Below, one piece after another: positions 8,223 through 16,147 of a stretch of 49,000 nt of DNA (positions within the stretch are counted from its first letter, which is position 1; each line of letters opens with the position of its first letter). The notes under the pieces were generated by a model, which was not told the origin of the DNA, searched no databases, and was given only the letters and a program-made list of their open reading frames with translations. The position numbers and the translations under genes are program-made. Location: the NCBI GenBank assembly GCA_900470965.1, contig UCCS01000058.1, forward strand, positions 1-49,000. Reading direction: 5' to 3'. The stretch is from Hyphomicrobiales bacterium. Its GTDB lineage: Bacteria > Pseudomonadota > Alphaproteobacteria > Rhizobiales > Rhizobiaceae.

Positions 8223-9056
8223 ATGGTCGCTAAGACGGATATCCGCACGCTGGAGGGAGCCCATCCGCTGAAGGTGATGGACCCTATCTGGGACAGCCTG
8301 CGAGAAGAAGCGCGCCTCGCTGCGGAAAGCGATCCGGTGCTGGCGGCCTTCCTTTATTCGACGGTCATCAACCATCGCTCGCTCGAAGAATGCGTCATTC
8401 ACCGCATCTGCGAGCGCCTCGACCATCCCGACATGCAGGCAAACCTGCTGCGCCAGACCTTTGAGGAAATGCTCGAGGACTGGCCGGAATGGAGCTCGAT
8501 CCTGCGCGTGGATATCCAGGCAGTCTATGATCGTGACCCCGCTTGCCTGCGCTTCATGGAAGCCGTTCTGTACTTCAAGGGCTTCCACGCGCTGCAGACT
8601 CACCGGCTGGCGCATTGGCTGCTGAACCGCGGCCGGCGCGACTTCGCGCTTTACTTGCAGAGCCGCTCCTCCAGCGTCTTTCAGACGGACATCAATCCGG
8701 CAGCTCGCATCGGCAAGGGCATCTTCCTCGACCACGCGACCGGCCTCGTCGTCGGCGAAACGGCTGTCATCGGCGACAACGTCTCCATCCTGCATGGTGT
8801 GACGCTCGGCGGCACCGGCAAGGAAGGGGCCGATCGTCACCCGAAGATCGGCACGGGCGTAATGATCGGCGCAGGCGCCAAGATCCTCGGCAATATCGAG
8901 ATCGGCTTCTGCTCGCGCGTCGCTGCCGGCTCCGTCGTCCTGAAAGCGGTACCGCCAAAGACCACGGTGGCGGGCGTGCCCGCCAAGGTCGTCGGTGAAG
9001 CGGGCTGTTCCGAGCCTGCCCGCGTGATGGATCAGGTTATCGGCGCCGATATCTGA
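8223..9056 (+). CDS. cysE: Serine O-acetyltransferase
   Basis: CysE transfers acetyl from acetyl-CoA to L-serine, giving O-acetylserine, the acceptor for sulfide in cysteine synthesis; cytoplasmic hexamer. 277 aa: an N-terminal helical domain (about 1-150, with DPIWDSLREEARLAAESDPVLAAFL) followed by the left-handed beta-helix of hexapeptide repeats (about 160-250), including the active-site segment FLDHATGLVVGETAVIGDNVSILHGVTLGG split over several turns. The start ATG at 8223 has GAGGAGG 6 bases upstream; upstream in-frame codons belong to the leader. DUF3126 follows on the same strand. The short C-terminal tail ends VMDQVIGADI; in relatives this tail mediates feedback control and complex formation with CysK. 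Confidence 0.95.
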   Translation: MVAKTDIRTLEGAHPLKVMDPIWDSLREEARLAAESDPVLAAFLYSTVINHRSLEECVIHRICERLDHPDMQANLLRQTFEEMLEDWPEWSSILRVDIQAVYDRDPACLRFMEAVLYFKGFHALQTHRLAHWLLNRGRRDFALYLQSRSSSVFQTDINPAARIGKGIFLDHATGLVVGETAVIGDNVSILHGVTLGGTGKEGADRHPKIGTGVMIGAGAKILGNIEIGFCSRVAAGSVVLKAVPPKTTVAGVPAKVVGEAGCSEPARVMDQVIGADI

Positions 9057-9194
9057 GCCTTCATTTGAAAAATGCGGAAAAACGCCTAGATCCCGGTGAA
9101 GACAGTCACTGCTAACTCGAGCTCGCGACCTTTACAGCGCAGCTTTACCTGTGCAAGAAGCGGCCAACCGAGATCGCTTACGGAGATCAAAAGA

Positions 9195-9398
9195 GTGAAG
9201 CCTGAAGAAATCAAGAAGCTCGACGCCTATTTCAAACGCACGCTGAACCCGCAGATCGTGGTGAAGGCGCGTCCGCGCAAGAACGACTCCGCGGAAGTCT
9301 ACATTGGCGAAGAATTTCTGGGTGTCATCTACATTGATGACGAGGACGGCGACCGTTCCTACAATTTCTCGATGGCAATTCTCGACGTCGATCTCTGA
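9195..9398 (+). CDS. DUF3126 family small protein (67 aa)
   Basis: Small acidic/basic protein of unknown function, family DUF3126, found in alphaproteobacteria. I place the start at a GTG (9195-9197) with GGAG 9 bases upstream, giving MKPEEIKKLDAYFKR, which fits the family N terminus; the reading frame extends upstream to 9096 but that part lacks coding character. The sequence suggests a small alpha/beta domain (IVVKARPRKNDSAEVYIGEEFLGV, then acidic DDEDGDRSYNFSM). It lies 138 bp after cysE and before a strong terminator, so it may be read from the cysE promoter. Confidence 0.8.
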   Translation: MKPEEIKKLDAYFKRTLNPQIVVKARPRKNDSAEVYIGEEFLGVIYIDDEDGDRSYNFSMAILDVDL

Positions 9399-9416
9399 TC
9401 GCCGTCACATCGATTG

Positions 9417-9453
9417 AAAGCCATGCATCGCCAGCCGATGCATGGCTTTTTTT
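9417..9453 (+). terminator. Intrinsic terminator after the cysE-DUF3126 unit
   Basis: GCCATGCATCG (9420-9430) pairs perfectly with CGATGCATGGC (9436-9446) around a 5-base loop; flanking A:T pairs extend the stem and seven Ts follow (9447-9453). A textbook Rho-independent terminator 19 bases after the DUF3126 stop codon. Confidence 0.92.
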
Positions 9454-9624
9454 GTTTGCGCCGATCGCCAAATACGCTGGTTCACTAAAATTTCTGCTAA
9501 CCCTGCGGTTGCAGTCGCCTGATATATTTTAGCAAAATCAATAAAAGACGAACGTGCCCCAAAATCCGGTCTTTAGCGCTGACAGCGGGTGCAACCATTG
9601 GGTGTTTTGCGATGCACAAGACTA

Positions 9625-9652
9625 CTTGACTCTTTGTGCGTTGCAGCTACCC
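9625..9652 (+). promoter_or_regulatory. Candidate promoter of the phasin gene
   Basis: CTTGAC (9625-9630), an exact -35 consensus, is followed after 16 bases by CTACCC (9647-9652), a weak -10, about 30 bases before the phasin start codon. Pattern match only. Confidence 0.33.
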
Positions 9653-9683
9653 TCTGCTTGCAACTGCCAATTGGAGGATGGTC

Positions 9684-10052
9684 ATGTTCAATTTCGACGA
9701 TACAAACCGGAAGAGCAAGGAAGCCGTAGATTCGATGCTCAAGAGCTATTCCGATACTGCCAAGGGTTTCCAGGCGATTGCCTCCGAGGCGGCCGAATAT
9801 TCCAAGAAGTCCTTCCAGGATGCCGTCACCCATTTCGAGACGCTGTCAGGCCTAAAGAGCTTCGAGGCGGCCTTCGAATTGCAGACCAATTATGCGAAGT
9901 CTTCCTATGAGGCTTTCGTTTCCGAAGCGACCAAGCTCGGCGAAATGTATGCCGACCTCGCCAAAAATGCTTATAAGCCCTACGAAGCACCGATGGCCGC
10001 CGCTGCCGCCAAGGTCTCGAAAGCCACTCCGGTAGCCCCCGCCGCCGCATAA
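9684..10052 (+). CDS. Phasin family protein
   Basis: 122-aa phasin-like protein. Phasins coat polyhydroxyalkanoate granules and limit their size; some members act in stress protection. Visible: a mostly helical amphipathic chain with a phasin-type core (SMLKSYSDTAKGFQAIASEAAEYSKKSFQDAVTHFE), then YAKSSYEAFVSEATKLGEMYADLAKNAYKPYE, and an Ala/Pro/Val-rich C-terminal tail (AAAAAKVSKATPVAPAAA) usual for rhizobial phasins. The start at 9684 is set by GGAGG 6 bases upstream; the ATG two codons earlier overlaps that site. Monocistronic, with its own terminator. Biosynthesis genes for PHB are not in the window. Confidence 0.88.
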   Translation: MFNFDDTNRKSKEAVDSMLKSYSDTAKGFQAIASEAAEYSKKSFQDAVTHFETLSGLKSFEAAFELQTNYAKSSYEAFVSEATKLGEMYADLAKNAYKPYEAPMAAAAAKVSKATPVAPAAA

Positions 10053-10088
10053 ATCTTGTGGCGCGTTGCGCGCTGCCTATTGAAAATC

Positions 10089-10123
10089 AAAGACCGGCAC
10101 CGCATTTGCGGCCGGTCTTTTTT
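10089..10123 (+). terminator. Intrinsic terminator after the phasin gene
   Basis: AAAGACCGGC (10089-10098) pairs with GCCGGTCTTT (10111-10120), with an inner CGCA/TGCG pairing in the loop, and a T-run to 10123. It lies 36 bases after the phasin stop codon. Confidence 0.92.
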
Positions 10124-10309
10124 GTTTCCCGAAGCGCGCCCTGGTTTTTACGCAGACTTTTTTGGCCTTTGCGTCAAGTCCTGCGGAATTGTGATTGCAG
10201 TCGGAAACAAGGGGCTTAAAATCGCTCTATTATGAACTACCTTAGGGTTTCAGATATTCGTCGGGAAAGCACCCCTCCCATGCTGCCTGCCGGATTGATT
10301 GAGGAATGA

Positions 10310-10666
10310 ATGACAATGATCGCCAGACCGATCCGGATGCAAAACGACAGCGAAAGGAACGGGGATAACGGAAATCGAACCTCGGTCATCACGCGCACCA
10401 AGCCGAAGACCAAGAAGCCTAATCTCTATCGCGTACTGCTTTTGAATGACGACTACACCCCAATGGAATTCGTCATCCATATCCTGGAGCGTTTTTTTCA
10501 GAAGGATCGGGAAAGTGCCACCCGCATCATGCTGCATGTCCATAACCACGGCGTCGGCGAATGCGGAATATTCACATACGAGGTAGCGGAAACCAAGGTG
10601 AGCCAGGTGATGGACTTTGCCCGGCAGCACCAGCATCCGCTGCAATGCGTCATGGAAAAGAAGTGA
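10310..10666 (+). CDS. clpS: ATP-dependent Clp protease adaptor ClpS
   Basis: Adaptor that binds N-degron substrates and delivers them to ClpAP, cytoplasmic. 118 aa: a disordered, charged N-terminal extension (about 1-36, NDSERNGDNGNRTSVITRTKPKTKKP) that engages ClpA, then the ClpS core. Family motifs visible: YRVLLLNDDYTPMEFV (the substrate pocket includes the NDD and TPMEFV residues), MLHVHNHGVGECGIFTYEVAETK, and the C-terminal HPLQCVMEKK. GAGGA precedes; the ATG at 10316 (two codons in) is an equally likely start with better spacing. It lies 10 bp upstream of clpA and the two form an operon. Confidence 0.96.
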   Translation: MTMIARPIRMQNDSERNGDNGNRTSVITRTKPKTKKPNLYRVLLLNDDYTPMEFVIHILERFFQKDRESATRIMLHVHNHGVGECGIFTYEVAETKVSQVMDFARQHQHPLQCVMEKK

Positions 10667-10676
10667 GGAACTGAAC

Positions 10677-13169
10677 GTGCCAACATTTTCGCCTAGTCTT
10701 GAGAAGGCGCTCCATCAGGCACTGACCTTTGCCAACGAGCGGCACCATGAATATGCGACGCTCGAGCATCTGCTGCTCGCCCTGATCGACGATGCCGATG
10801 CGGCCGCGGTCATGGGTGCCTGCAATGTCGACCTCGACGCGCTTCGTAAAACGCTCCTGGAATATGTCGATAACGAACTCTCCAACCTGGTCACTGGTTA
10901 TGACGAGGACTCCAAGCCGACATCCGGCTTCCAGCGCGTCATTCAGCGCGCGGTGATCCATGTCCAGTCTTCCGGCCGCGAGGAAGTGACCGGCGCCAAC
11001 GTGCTCGTCGCGATCTTCGCCGAGCGCGAAAGCCATGCTGCCTATTTCCTGCAGGAGCAGGAAATGACCCGCTACGACGCCGTCAACTATATCTCCCACG
11101 GCATCGGCAAGCGCCCCGGCGTTTCCGAAAGCCGGCCGCCGCGCGGCGCTGAGGACGAGTCCGAATCCAAGCCGACCGCACGCGGCGGCAACGAGGAAGA
11201 AAGCGGGCCGAAGAAGCAGCAGGATGCGCTGAAGGCCTACTGCGTAAACCTCAACGAGAAGGCCAAGGGCGGCAAGATCGACCCGCTGATCGGCCGTCAC
11301 GCCGAGGTGAACCGGACCATCCAGATCCTGTGCCGCCGCTCCAAGAACAACCCGCTCTACGTCGGTGATCCCGGCGTCGGCAAGACCGCTATCGCTGAAG
11401 GCCTTGCCAAGCGCATCGTCGAAGGCAAGGTTCCGGAAGCTCTGGCCGATGCCACGATCTTCTCGCTCGATATGGGCACGCTGCTTGCCGGCACCCGCTA
11501 TCGCGGTGACTTCGAAGAGCGCCTGAAGCAGGTCGTCAAGGAACTGGAAGAATATCCGGGCGCCGTGCTCTTCATCGACGAAATCCACACCGTCATCGGT
11601 GCTGGTGCAACGTCGGGCGGAGCCATGGATGCATCGAACCTCCTGAAGCCGGCTCTGTCTTCGGGCGCGATCCGCTGCATCGGTTCGACCACCTACAAGG
11701 AATACCGCCAATTCTTCGAGAAGGACCGAGCTCTGGTCCGCCGCTTCCAGAAGATCGACGTCAATGAGCCGTCGATCGATGATGCGATCGAGATCATGAA
11801 GGGTCTGAAGCCCTATTTCGAAGAGTACCACCATCTGCGCTACTCGAACGAGGCGATCAAGCAGGCCGTCGAGCTGTCGGCCCGTTACATTTCGGACCGC
11901 AAGCTGCCCGATAAGGCGATCGACGTCATCGACGAGACCGGTGCCGCCCAGATGCTCTTGCCGCCGTCCAAGCGCCGCAAGCTGATCACCGAAAAGGAGA
12001 TCGAAGCGACGATTGCGACGATGGCCCGCATCCCGGCAAAAACCGTCTCGAAGGACGACGAAGCCGTTCTTGCCAATCTTGAGCAGGAACTGCGCTCGGT
12101 CGTCTATGGTCAGGATGTGGCGATCGAAGCCCTGTCCACCTCGATCAAGCTGGCCCGTGCCGGCTTGCGCGAGCCGAACAAGCCGATCGGTGCCTATGTC
12201 TTCTCCGGTCCCACCGGCGTCGGCAAGACGGAAGTCGCCAAGCAGCTTGCCGCCTCGCTGGGCGTCGAGATTCTGCGCTTCGATATGTCGGAATACATGG
12301 AGCGGCATACGGTTTCCCGTCTGCTCGGTGCACCTCCCGGCTATGTCGGCTTCGACCAGGGCGGCCTCTTGACCGATGGCGTCGACCAGCATCCGCATTG
12401 CGTGGTCCTGCTCGACGAAATCGAAAAAGCGCATCCGGATATCTACAATATCCTGCTGCAGGTCATGGACCACGGTACGCTGACTGACCATAACGGCAAG
12501 AAGATCGACTTCCGCAACGTCATCTTGATCATGACGACCAATGCGGGCGCTTCGGAAATGGCCAAGGCCGCCATCGGCTTCGGTTCGTCCAAGCGCACCG
12601 GCGAAGACGAAGAGGCTCTGACCCGCCTGTTCACGCCGGAGTTCCGCAACCGTCTCGACGCGATCATCCCGTTCGCGGCGCTGCCGACGGCCGTCATCCA
12701 CAAGGTCGTGCAGAAGTTCATCATGCAGCTGGAAGCTCAGCTCTCCGAACGCAACGTCACCTTCGACCTGCACGAGGATGCGATCGCCTGGCTGTCCGAA
12801 AAGGGTTACGACGAGAAGATGGGTGCCCGCCCGCTGTCCCGCGTGATCCAGGAAAACATCAAGAAGCCGCTGGCGAACGAAATCCTCTTCGGCAAGCTGA
12901 AGAAGGGCGGCGTCGTCAACGTCACCGTCGGCCCGAAGGAAGATGGCAAGCCGGGCCTCATTCTGGAAGCCATTCCGGAAACAGCACCTATCAAGCCGAA
13001 GCCGGAAGCCGAACTGGTTCATCCGGGAGCGGTCAATGAGGATGATGGCGAGCTAAAGACCAAGCCGGTCAAGAAGACGAAGGCCAAGACCGTGCCGCAG
13101 CCTGAACCGGAAGTCCGCGATGCTCCCAAGAAGGGCTCGACGGTTCCGAAGGTTCCGCGCAAGAAGTAA
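10677..13169 (+). CDS. clpA: ATP-dependent Clp protease ATP-binding subunit ClpA
   Basis: AAA+ unfoldase that feeds substrates into ClpP. 830 aa from a GTG start (10677-10679) with GAGGAA 6 bases upstream. Domains: Clp_N double repeat (about 1-145, FSPSLEKALHQALTFANERHHEYATLEHLLLAL), a charged linker (about 150-195), AAA1 with Walker A GDPGVGKT (about 230-237) and Walker B VLFIDEIHT, AAA2 with Walker A GPTGVGKT (about 511-518) and Walker B VVLLDEIEKAH, and the ClpP-docking loop IGF (about 633-635), which marks a ClpP partner rather than a ClpB disaggregase; the long ClpB middle domain is also absent. The last 65 or so residues form a Lys/Pro/Glu-rich tail (KPKPEAELVHPG to PKVPRKK) beyond the folded D2 domain. 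Followed by a strong terminator. Confidence 0.97.
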   Translation: MPTFSPSLEKALHQALTFANERHHEYATLEHLLLALIDDADAAAVMGACNVDLDALRKTLLEYVDNELSNLVTGYDEDSKPTSGFQRVIQRAVIHVQSSGREEVTGANVLVAIFAERESHAAYFLQEQEMTRYDAVNYISHGIGKRPGVSESRPPRGAEDESESKPTARGGNEEESGPKKQQDALKAYCVNLNEKAKGGKIDPLIGRHAEVNRTIQILCRRSKNNPLYVGDPGVGKTAIAEGLAKRIVEGKVPEALADATIFSLDMGTLLAGTRYRGDFEERLKQVVKELEEYPGAVLFIDEIHTVIGAGATSGGAMDASNLLKPALSSGAIRCIGSTTYKEYRQFFEKDRALVRRFQKIDVNEPSIDDAIEIMKGLKPYFEEYHHLRYSNEAIKQAVELSARYISDRKLPDKAIDVIDETGAAQMLLPPSKRRKLITEKEIEATIATMARIPAKTVSKDDEAVLANLEQELRSVVYGQDVAIEALSTSIKLARAGLREPNKPIGAYVFSGPTGVGKTEVAKQLAASLGVEILRFDMSEYMERHTVSRLLGAPPGYVGFDQGGLLTDGVDQHPHCVVLLDEIEKAHPDIYNILLQVMDHGTLTDHNGKKIDFRNVILIMTTNAGASEMAKAAIGFGSSKRTGEDEEALTRLFTPEFRNRLDAIIPFAALPTAVIHKVVQKFIMQLEAQLSERNVTFDLHEDAIAWLSEKGYDEKMGARPLSRVIQENIKKPLANEILFGKLKKGGVVNVTVGPKEDGKPGLILEAIPETAPIKPKPEAELVHPGAVNEDDGELKTKPVKKTKAKTVPQPEPEVRDAPKKGSTVPKVPRKK

Positions 13170-13187
13170 GTTTTGCAACAGACAATG

Positions 13188-13215
13188 AAAAAGGCCGCTG
13201 CGAAGCGGCCTTTTT
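13188..13215 (+). terminator. Intrinsic terminator after clpA (possibly bidirectional)
   Basis: AAAAAGGCCGC (13188-13198) pairs with GCGGCCTTTTT (13205-13215) around TGCGAA. The A-run and T-run make it work in both directions, so it could also end transcripts from the minus-strand Dabb gene 100 bases away. Confidence 0.92.
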
Positions 13216-13314
13216 GTTTGCTCCAAAGCATGTCGCGCGAAAGCGTGTAGTGGTTTGCGATAACGATATGGGCAAGAAAAGACCTAAAGCGTGGCAGCGA
13301 CACGCTTCAGGATG

Positions 13315-13605
13315 TCAGAGCTTCGCGTAGTCGATCTCGAGGAAGTCTGCGACCTCGGGTATCCAACGGTCGCGCACGAAGGCGACATGCAGCGGGTGGA
13401 CATTATAGGCGTCGTAACCGGCCTGGTCGTCGAACTCCATCGAGAAGCCGAAGGTGAAATCGTTCTTTGGGCTCGTTTGGCGAAGTTGCTCGAAATTTCT
13501 GACGCTCGGGATCTGCTTGAGCGTCAGCGCCCCATCGAGAAAAGCCTTTTCTTCGGCAGAGCCTGCAGCGTGCTTCAGGCGGAATGCGACGGTGTGGCGG
13601 ATCAT
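13315..13605 (-). CDS. Dabb family stress-responsive alpha/beta barrel protein
   Basis: 96-aa dimeric alpha-beta barrel (Dabb) protein. The start MIRHTVAFRLKH and the central FTFGFSMEFDDQAGYDAYNVHPLHVAFVRD match the family; the histidines in HPLHVAFV are typical. The family includes stress-responsive proteins and a few enzymes of polyketide or aromatic chemistry; no function can be assigned here. It lies 59 bp after the HIT gene on the same strand, with AGGAGG just before its start codon, and is probably the last gene of the unit that begins with the RidA gene. Confidence 0.82.
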   Translation of the reverse strand: MIRHTVAFRLKHAAGSAEEKAFLDGALTLKQIPSVRNFEQLRQTSPKNDFTFGFSMEFDDQAGYDAYNVHPLHVAFVRDRWIPEVADFLEIDYAKL

Positions 13606-13664
13606 GATTTCCTCCTAAATCGATGAAGTAATTTAGTATTCCGAAAAATAAGGCGGCGCTTCCG

Positions 13665-14093
13665 TTACGCGAGTTCCGCCTTGATTTTCTCCGCGTTTGC
13701 GGCGAGCACCGCGCCGTCCTCCATCTTGCCGGAATGCGGCTTGAGTGCCACGCCCTCATGCCGCGGGATAACATGGAAATGCAGGTGGAAAACGGTCTGA
13801 CCTGCTGCCGGCTCGTTGAACTGGGCGATGAACACACCATCTGCGTCGAAGGCTTCCTTGACCGCATTGGCGACCTTCTGGACGACGGTGATCGTATGGG
13901 AAAGGGAAGCCGGATCAGCATCGAAGATATTGCGGGAAGGTGCCTTCGGCAGGACCAGAACATGGCCCGGCGCTTGCGGCATCACATCCATGAAGACAAC
14001 GGTCTTGTCGTCCTCGTAGACGCGATGCGACGGGATCTCGCCGCGCAGGATCTTGGCGAAGATGTTGTTGTCGTCATAGGCAGCGCTGGTCAT
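13665..14093 (-). CDS. HIT family nucleotide-binding protein
   Basis: 142-aa histidine-triad protein of the HINT/bacterial HIT branch, a cytoplasmic nucleotide phosphoramidase or dinucleotide hydrolase. The triad is intact as HLHFHVIPRH (about 104-113). The N-terminal NIFAKILRGEIPSHRVYEDD and APGHVLVLPK segments are the usual purine-binding elements. A GAGGAGA site precedes the start. It sits 54 bp after the DUF482 gene and 59 bp before the Dabb gene on the same strand. The physiological substrate is not predictable. Confidence 0.9.
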   Translation of the reverse strand: MTSAAYDDNNIFAKILRGEIPSHRVYEDDKTVVFMDVMPQAPGHVLVLPKAPSRNIFDADPASLSHTITVVQKVANAVKEAFDADGVFIAQFNEPAAGQTVFHLHFHVIPRHEGVALKPHSGKMEDGAVLAANAEKIKAELA

Positions 14094-14147
14094 GGCGAAA
14101 TCTCCTCGTGTTTCCCTTGATCGCGTAGCGCGGCGGAACCAAGCGCG

Positions 14148-15350
14148 TCAATCCTCCTGCAGCCTTTCACCTTTGCGGAAGGGAGTGTGTTCGGCAAGCA
14201 TCTCATTCATATATTCGACATCCTCCCGCTCGCGCTCGAGATAGTCGGCAACGGCGCGCCGCAATCCCGCATGGGCGATATAGTGGGCGGAATGCGTTGT
14301 CACCGGCAGGTAGCCGCGGGCAAGCTTATGTTCGCCCTGGGCACCGGCCTCCACCTTCTTGAGGCCCTTTTCCAGCGCAAAATCGATGGCCTGATGGTAG
14401 CAGACCTCGAAATGCAGGAAGGGGTGTTCTTCGATGCAACCCCAGTGCCGCCCGTAGAGCGTATCACCGCCGATAAAATTGATGGCGCCTGCCACATAGC
14501 GGCCGTCGCGTTTGGCCATGACGAGCAGGATGTCGTCGGCCATGCGCTCGCCGATCAGCGAATAGAATTTGCGCGTCAAATAAGGCCGGCCCCATTTGCG
14601 GCCGCCGGTATCCATGTAGAAGGCGAAGAACTGGTCCCAGATTTTTTCGGTCAGGTCCTTGCCGGTCAGCCAGTCGATGGTGATGCCGTTCTCAACCGCC
14701 GTTCGACGCTCCTTGCGCAGTGCCTTGCGCTTGCGGGAGGCAAGCGTTTCCAGGAACGCGTCGTGATTGGCATAGCCTTCATTGATGAAGTGGAACTGTT
14801 TGTCCGTGCGATGCAAATAGCCGTCGGTCTCGAAGACAGGCATCTCGTCCTCGGGCACAAAAGTGATATGGGCCGAGGAAATATCGAGGCGGCGGACGAC
14901 CTCCTTGAGGCTTTCCGCCATGGCATTCTGAATTGGCAGGCGGGCAAGGCCTTCGGTCACAAGCAGGCGCGGGCCGGTGGCGGGCGTGAAGGGGATAGAG
15001 CACTGCAGCTTCGGATAATAGCTGCCGCCGGCCCGTTCAAAAGCGTCGGCCCAGCCATGATCGAAGACATATTCGCCCTGACTGTGGTTCTTGAGATAGC
15101 CAGGCAAGGCGCCGACCAGTTCACCCTTGTCCGTCTCCAGAAGCATGTGATGGCCAAGCCAGCCGGTCTGCGCAGTGGCAGAGCCGGATTCTTCCAGCGA
15201 CGAGAGAAAGGCATGCGAGACGAAGGGATTATAGGCGACGCTGTCGCACGTCTTCGATGCTCCCGAAAGCCTGGACCAGCGGTCGGGGGAAATTGCGGTG
15301 AATGATCGCTCGATGCGGATGGAAAGTTCGTCTGACGATTCGTCTGTCAT
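14148..15350 (-). CDS. GNAT-like acyltransferase of the DUF482 (peptidogalycan biosynthesis) family
   Basis: 400 aa from the ATG at 15348-15350 (MTDESSDELSIRIERSF). The family has a Fem/GNAT-like acyltransferase fold with two related halves; family names suggest cell-wall work but no reaction is established for it. Visible family segments: YNPFVSHAFLSSLEESGS near the N terminus, KRKALRKERR in the middle (about 205-214), FAFYMDTGGRKWGRPYLTRKFY, GRYVAGAINFIGGDTLYGRHWGC, and FEVCYHQAIDFALEKGLKKVEAGAQGEHKLARGY, which is strongly conserved. No signal peptide, so probably cytoplasmic. No clear ribosome site precedes the ATG; a frame extension to 15431 would run into the upstream gene. It lies after a 9-bp hairpin in the gap downstream of the glycerophosphodiesterase gene. 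Confidence 0.8.
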   Translation of the reverse strand: MTDESSDELSIRIERSFTAISPDRWSRLSGASKTCDSVAYNPFVSHAFLSSLEESGSATAQTGWLGHHMLLETDKGELVGALPGYLKNHSQGEYVFDHGWADAFERAGGSYYPKLQCSIPFTPATGPRLLVTEGLARLPIQNAMAESLKEVVRRLDISSAHITFVPEDEMPVFETDGYLHRTDKQFHFINEGYANHDAFLETLASRKRKALRKERRTAVENGITIDWLTGKDLTEKIWDQFFAFYMDTGGRKWGRPYLTRKFYSLIGERMADDILLVMAKRDGRYVAGAINFIGGDTLYGRHWGCIEEHPFLHFEVCYHQAIDFALEKGLKKVEAGAQGEHKLARGYLPVTTHSAHYIAHAGLRRAVADYLEREREDVEYMNEMLAEHTPFRKGERLQED

Positions 15351-15372
15351 GAAGCAAATGCGAAGCCGTTGG

Positions 15373-15394
15373 GGGAGGGAGTTGGCTCCCTCCC
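15373..15394 (-). promoter_or_regulatory. Intercistronic hairpin (glycerophosphodiesterase / DUF482)
   Basis: GGGAGGGAG (15373-15381) and CTCCCTCCC (15386-15394) form a perfect 9-bp, GC-rich stem with a 4-base loop in the 77-bp gap between two minus-strand genes. No T-run follows in either direction, so simple termination is unlikely. It ends 22 bases upstream of the DUF482 start codon, which lacks a clear ribosome site, so an effect on translation or mRNA processing is possible. Confidence 0.5.
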
Positions 15395-15427
15395 AGTCTG
15401 CGCACGATCTTGTCGAAAAAGCGAGCG

Positions 15428-16147
15428 TCAAACTGCCGCGCGCGGATCGAAGCCTTCGAAAGTCATTTGATCGGCATTCTCGAAAGTCTGCTTGCGAGCC
15501 TGTTCATCACGCACCGTCCAGGTGATGACCGGAACGCCCTTGTCGCGCTGGTCGGTGATGAACGGGTTCGGCAGGTCGGCATAATAGTAGGAAATGAAAT
15601 CGAGGCCGATCTCCATCGCCTTCTCATGCTCTGCATATTCCTCCGGCGTATTGCCGTTGGCCGTCAGCCCGATCGGGTAGGGCGCGTTGAGCTCCTTGAG
15701 ATCCTTCAGCAGCCAATGGTCGAAGCTCATCAGCGCAACCTTGCCCTCATAGCCCTCGAGTACGTCGAGAACGGATTCGGCAAAGCCCTCGTCGTCGGCT
15801 TCGCGGCCCTTGAGTTCCAGCACAAGCGGCACCTTGCCCTGCACGAGCGCGAGAAGCTGCTTCAGCGTCGGCACCTTGTCCTTCGTGCCGCCGACGGCGA
15901 TCAGCCCGAGTTCCTGGGAGGTCCGTTCCCGCACATCGCCCTTGAGGTTGCAGAGGCGTTCCAGATCTTCATCATGGAAGATGACCGGCACGGCATCCGA
16001 GGCGTAATGCAGGTCGCATTCGATGGCGAAGCCCGCTTCGACGGCCCGTGAAAAAGCCGAGAGCGTGTTTTCCCAGAGGACATTGTTGAGGTCGTGGTAG
16101 CCGCGGTGCGCAACCGGCAGCTCTTTGATCCAGGCGGCATTCGTCAT
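15428..16147 (-). CDS. Glycerophosphodiester phosphodiesterase family protein
   Basis: 239-aa GDPD-family protein with no signal peptide, so likely the cytoplasmic (UgpQ-like) type that hydrolyses glycerophosphodiesters to glycerol-3-phosphate and an alcohol. Metal and catalytic residues visible: VAHRGYHD (H14, R15), WENTLSAF (E26, N27), IECDLHYASDAVPVIFHD (E43, D45, catalytic histidine about 58), and LVLELKG (E about 110). It lacks the proline usually found before ENT. Its ATG overlaps the RidA gene stop codon by one base (TAATG), so the two are translationally coupled. Confidence 0.87.
   Translation of the reverse strand: MTNAAWIKELPVAHRGYHDLNNVLWENTLSAFSRAVEAGFAIECDLHYASDAVPVIFHDEDLERLCNLKGDVRERTSQELGLIAVGGTKDKVPTLKQLLALVQGKVPLVLELKGREADDEGFAESVLDVLEGYEGKVALMSFDHWLLKDLKELNAPYPIGLTANGNTPEEYAEHEKAMEIGLDFISYYYADLPNPFITDQRDKGVPVITWTVRDEQARKQTFENADQMTFEGFDPRAAV

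Noticed and set aside
7464..8840. 458-aa open frame on the minus strand
   Set aside because: Antisense to the hydrolase and cysE genes, both with clear families; a GC-rich shadow frame with no recognisable domain.
10650..13022. 790-aa open frame on the minus strand
   Set aside because: Exact antisense of clpA; long shadow frames are expected in high-GC coding DNA.
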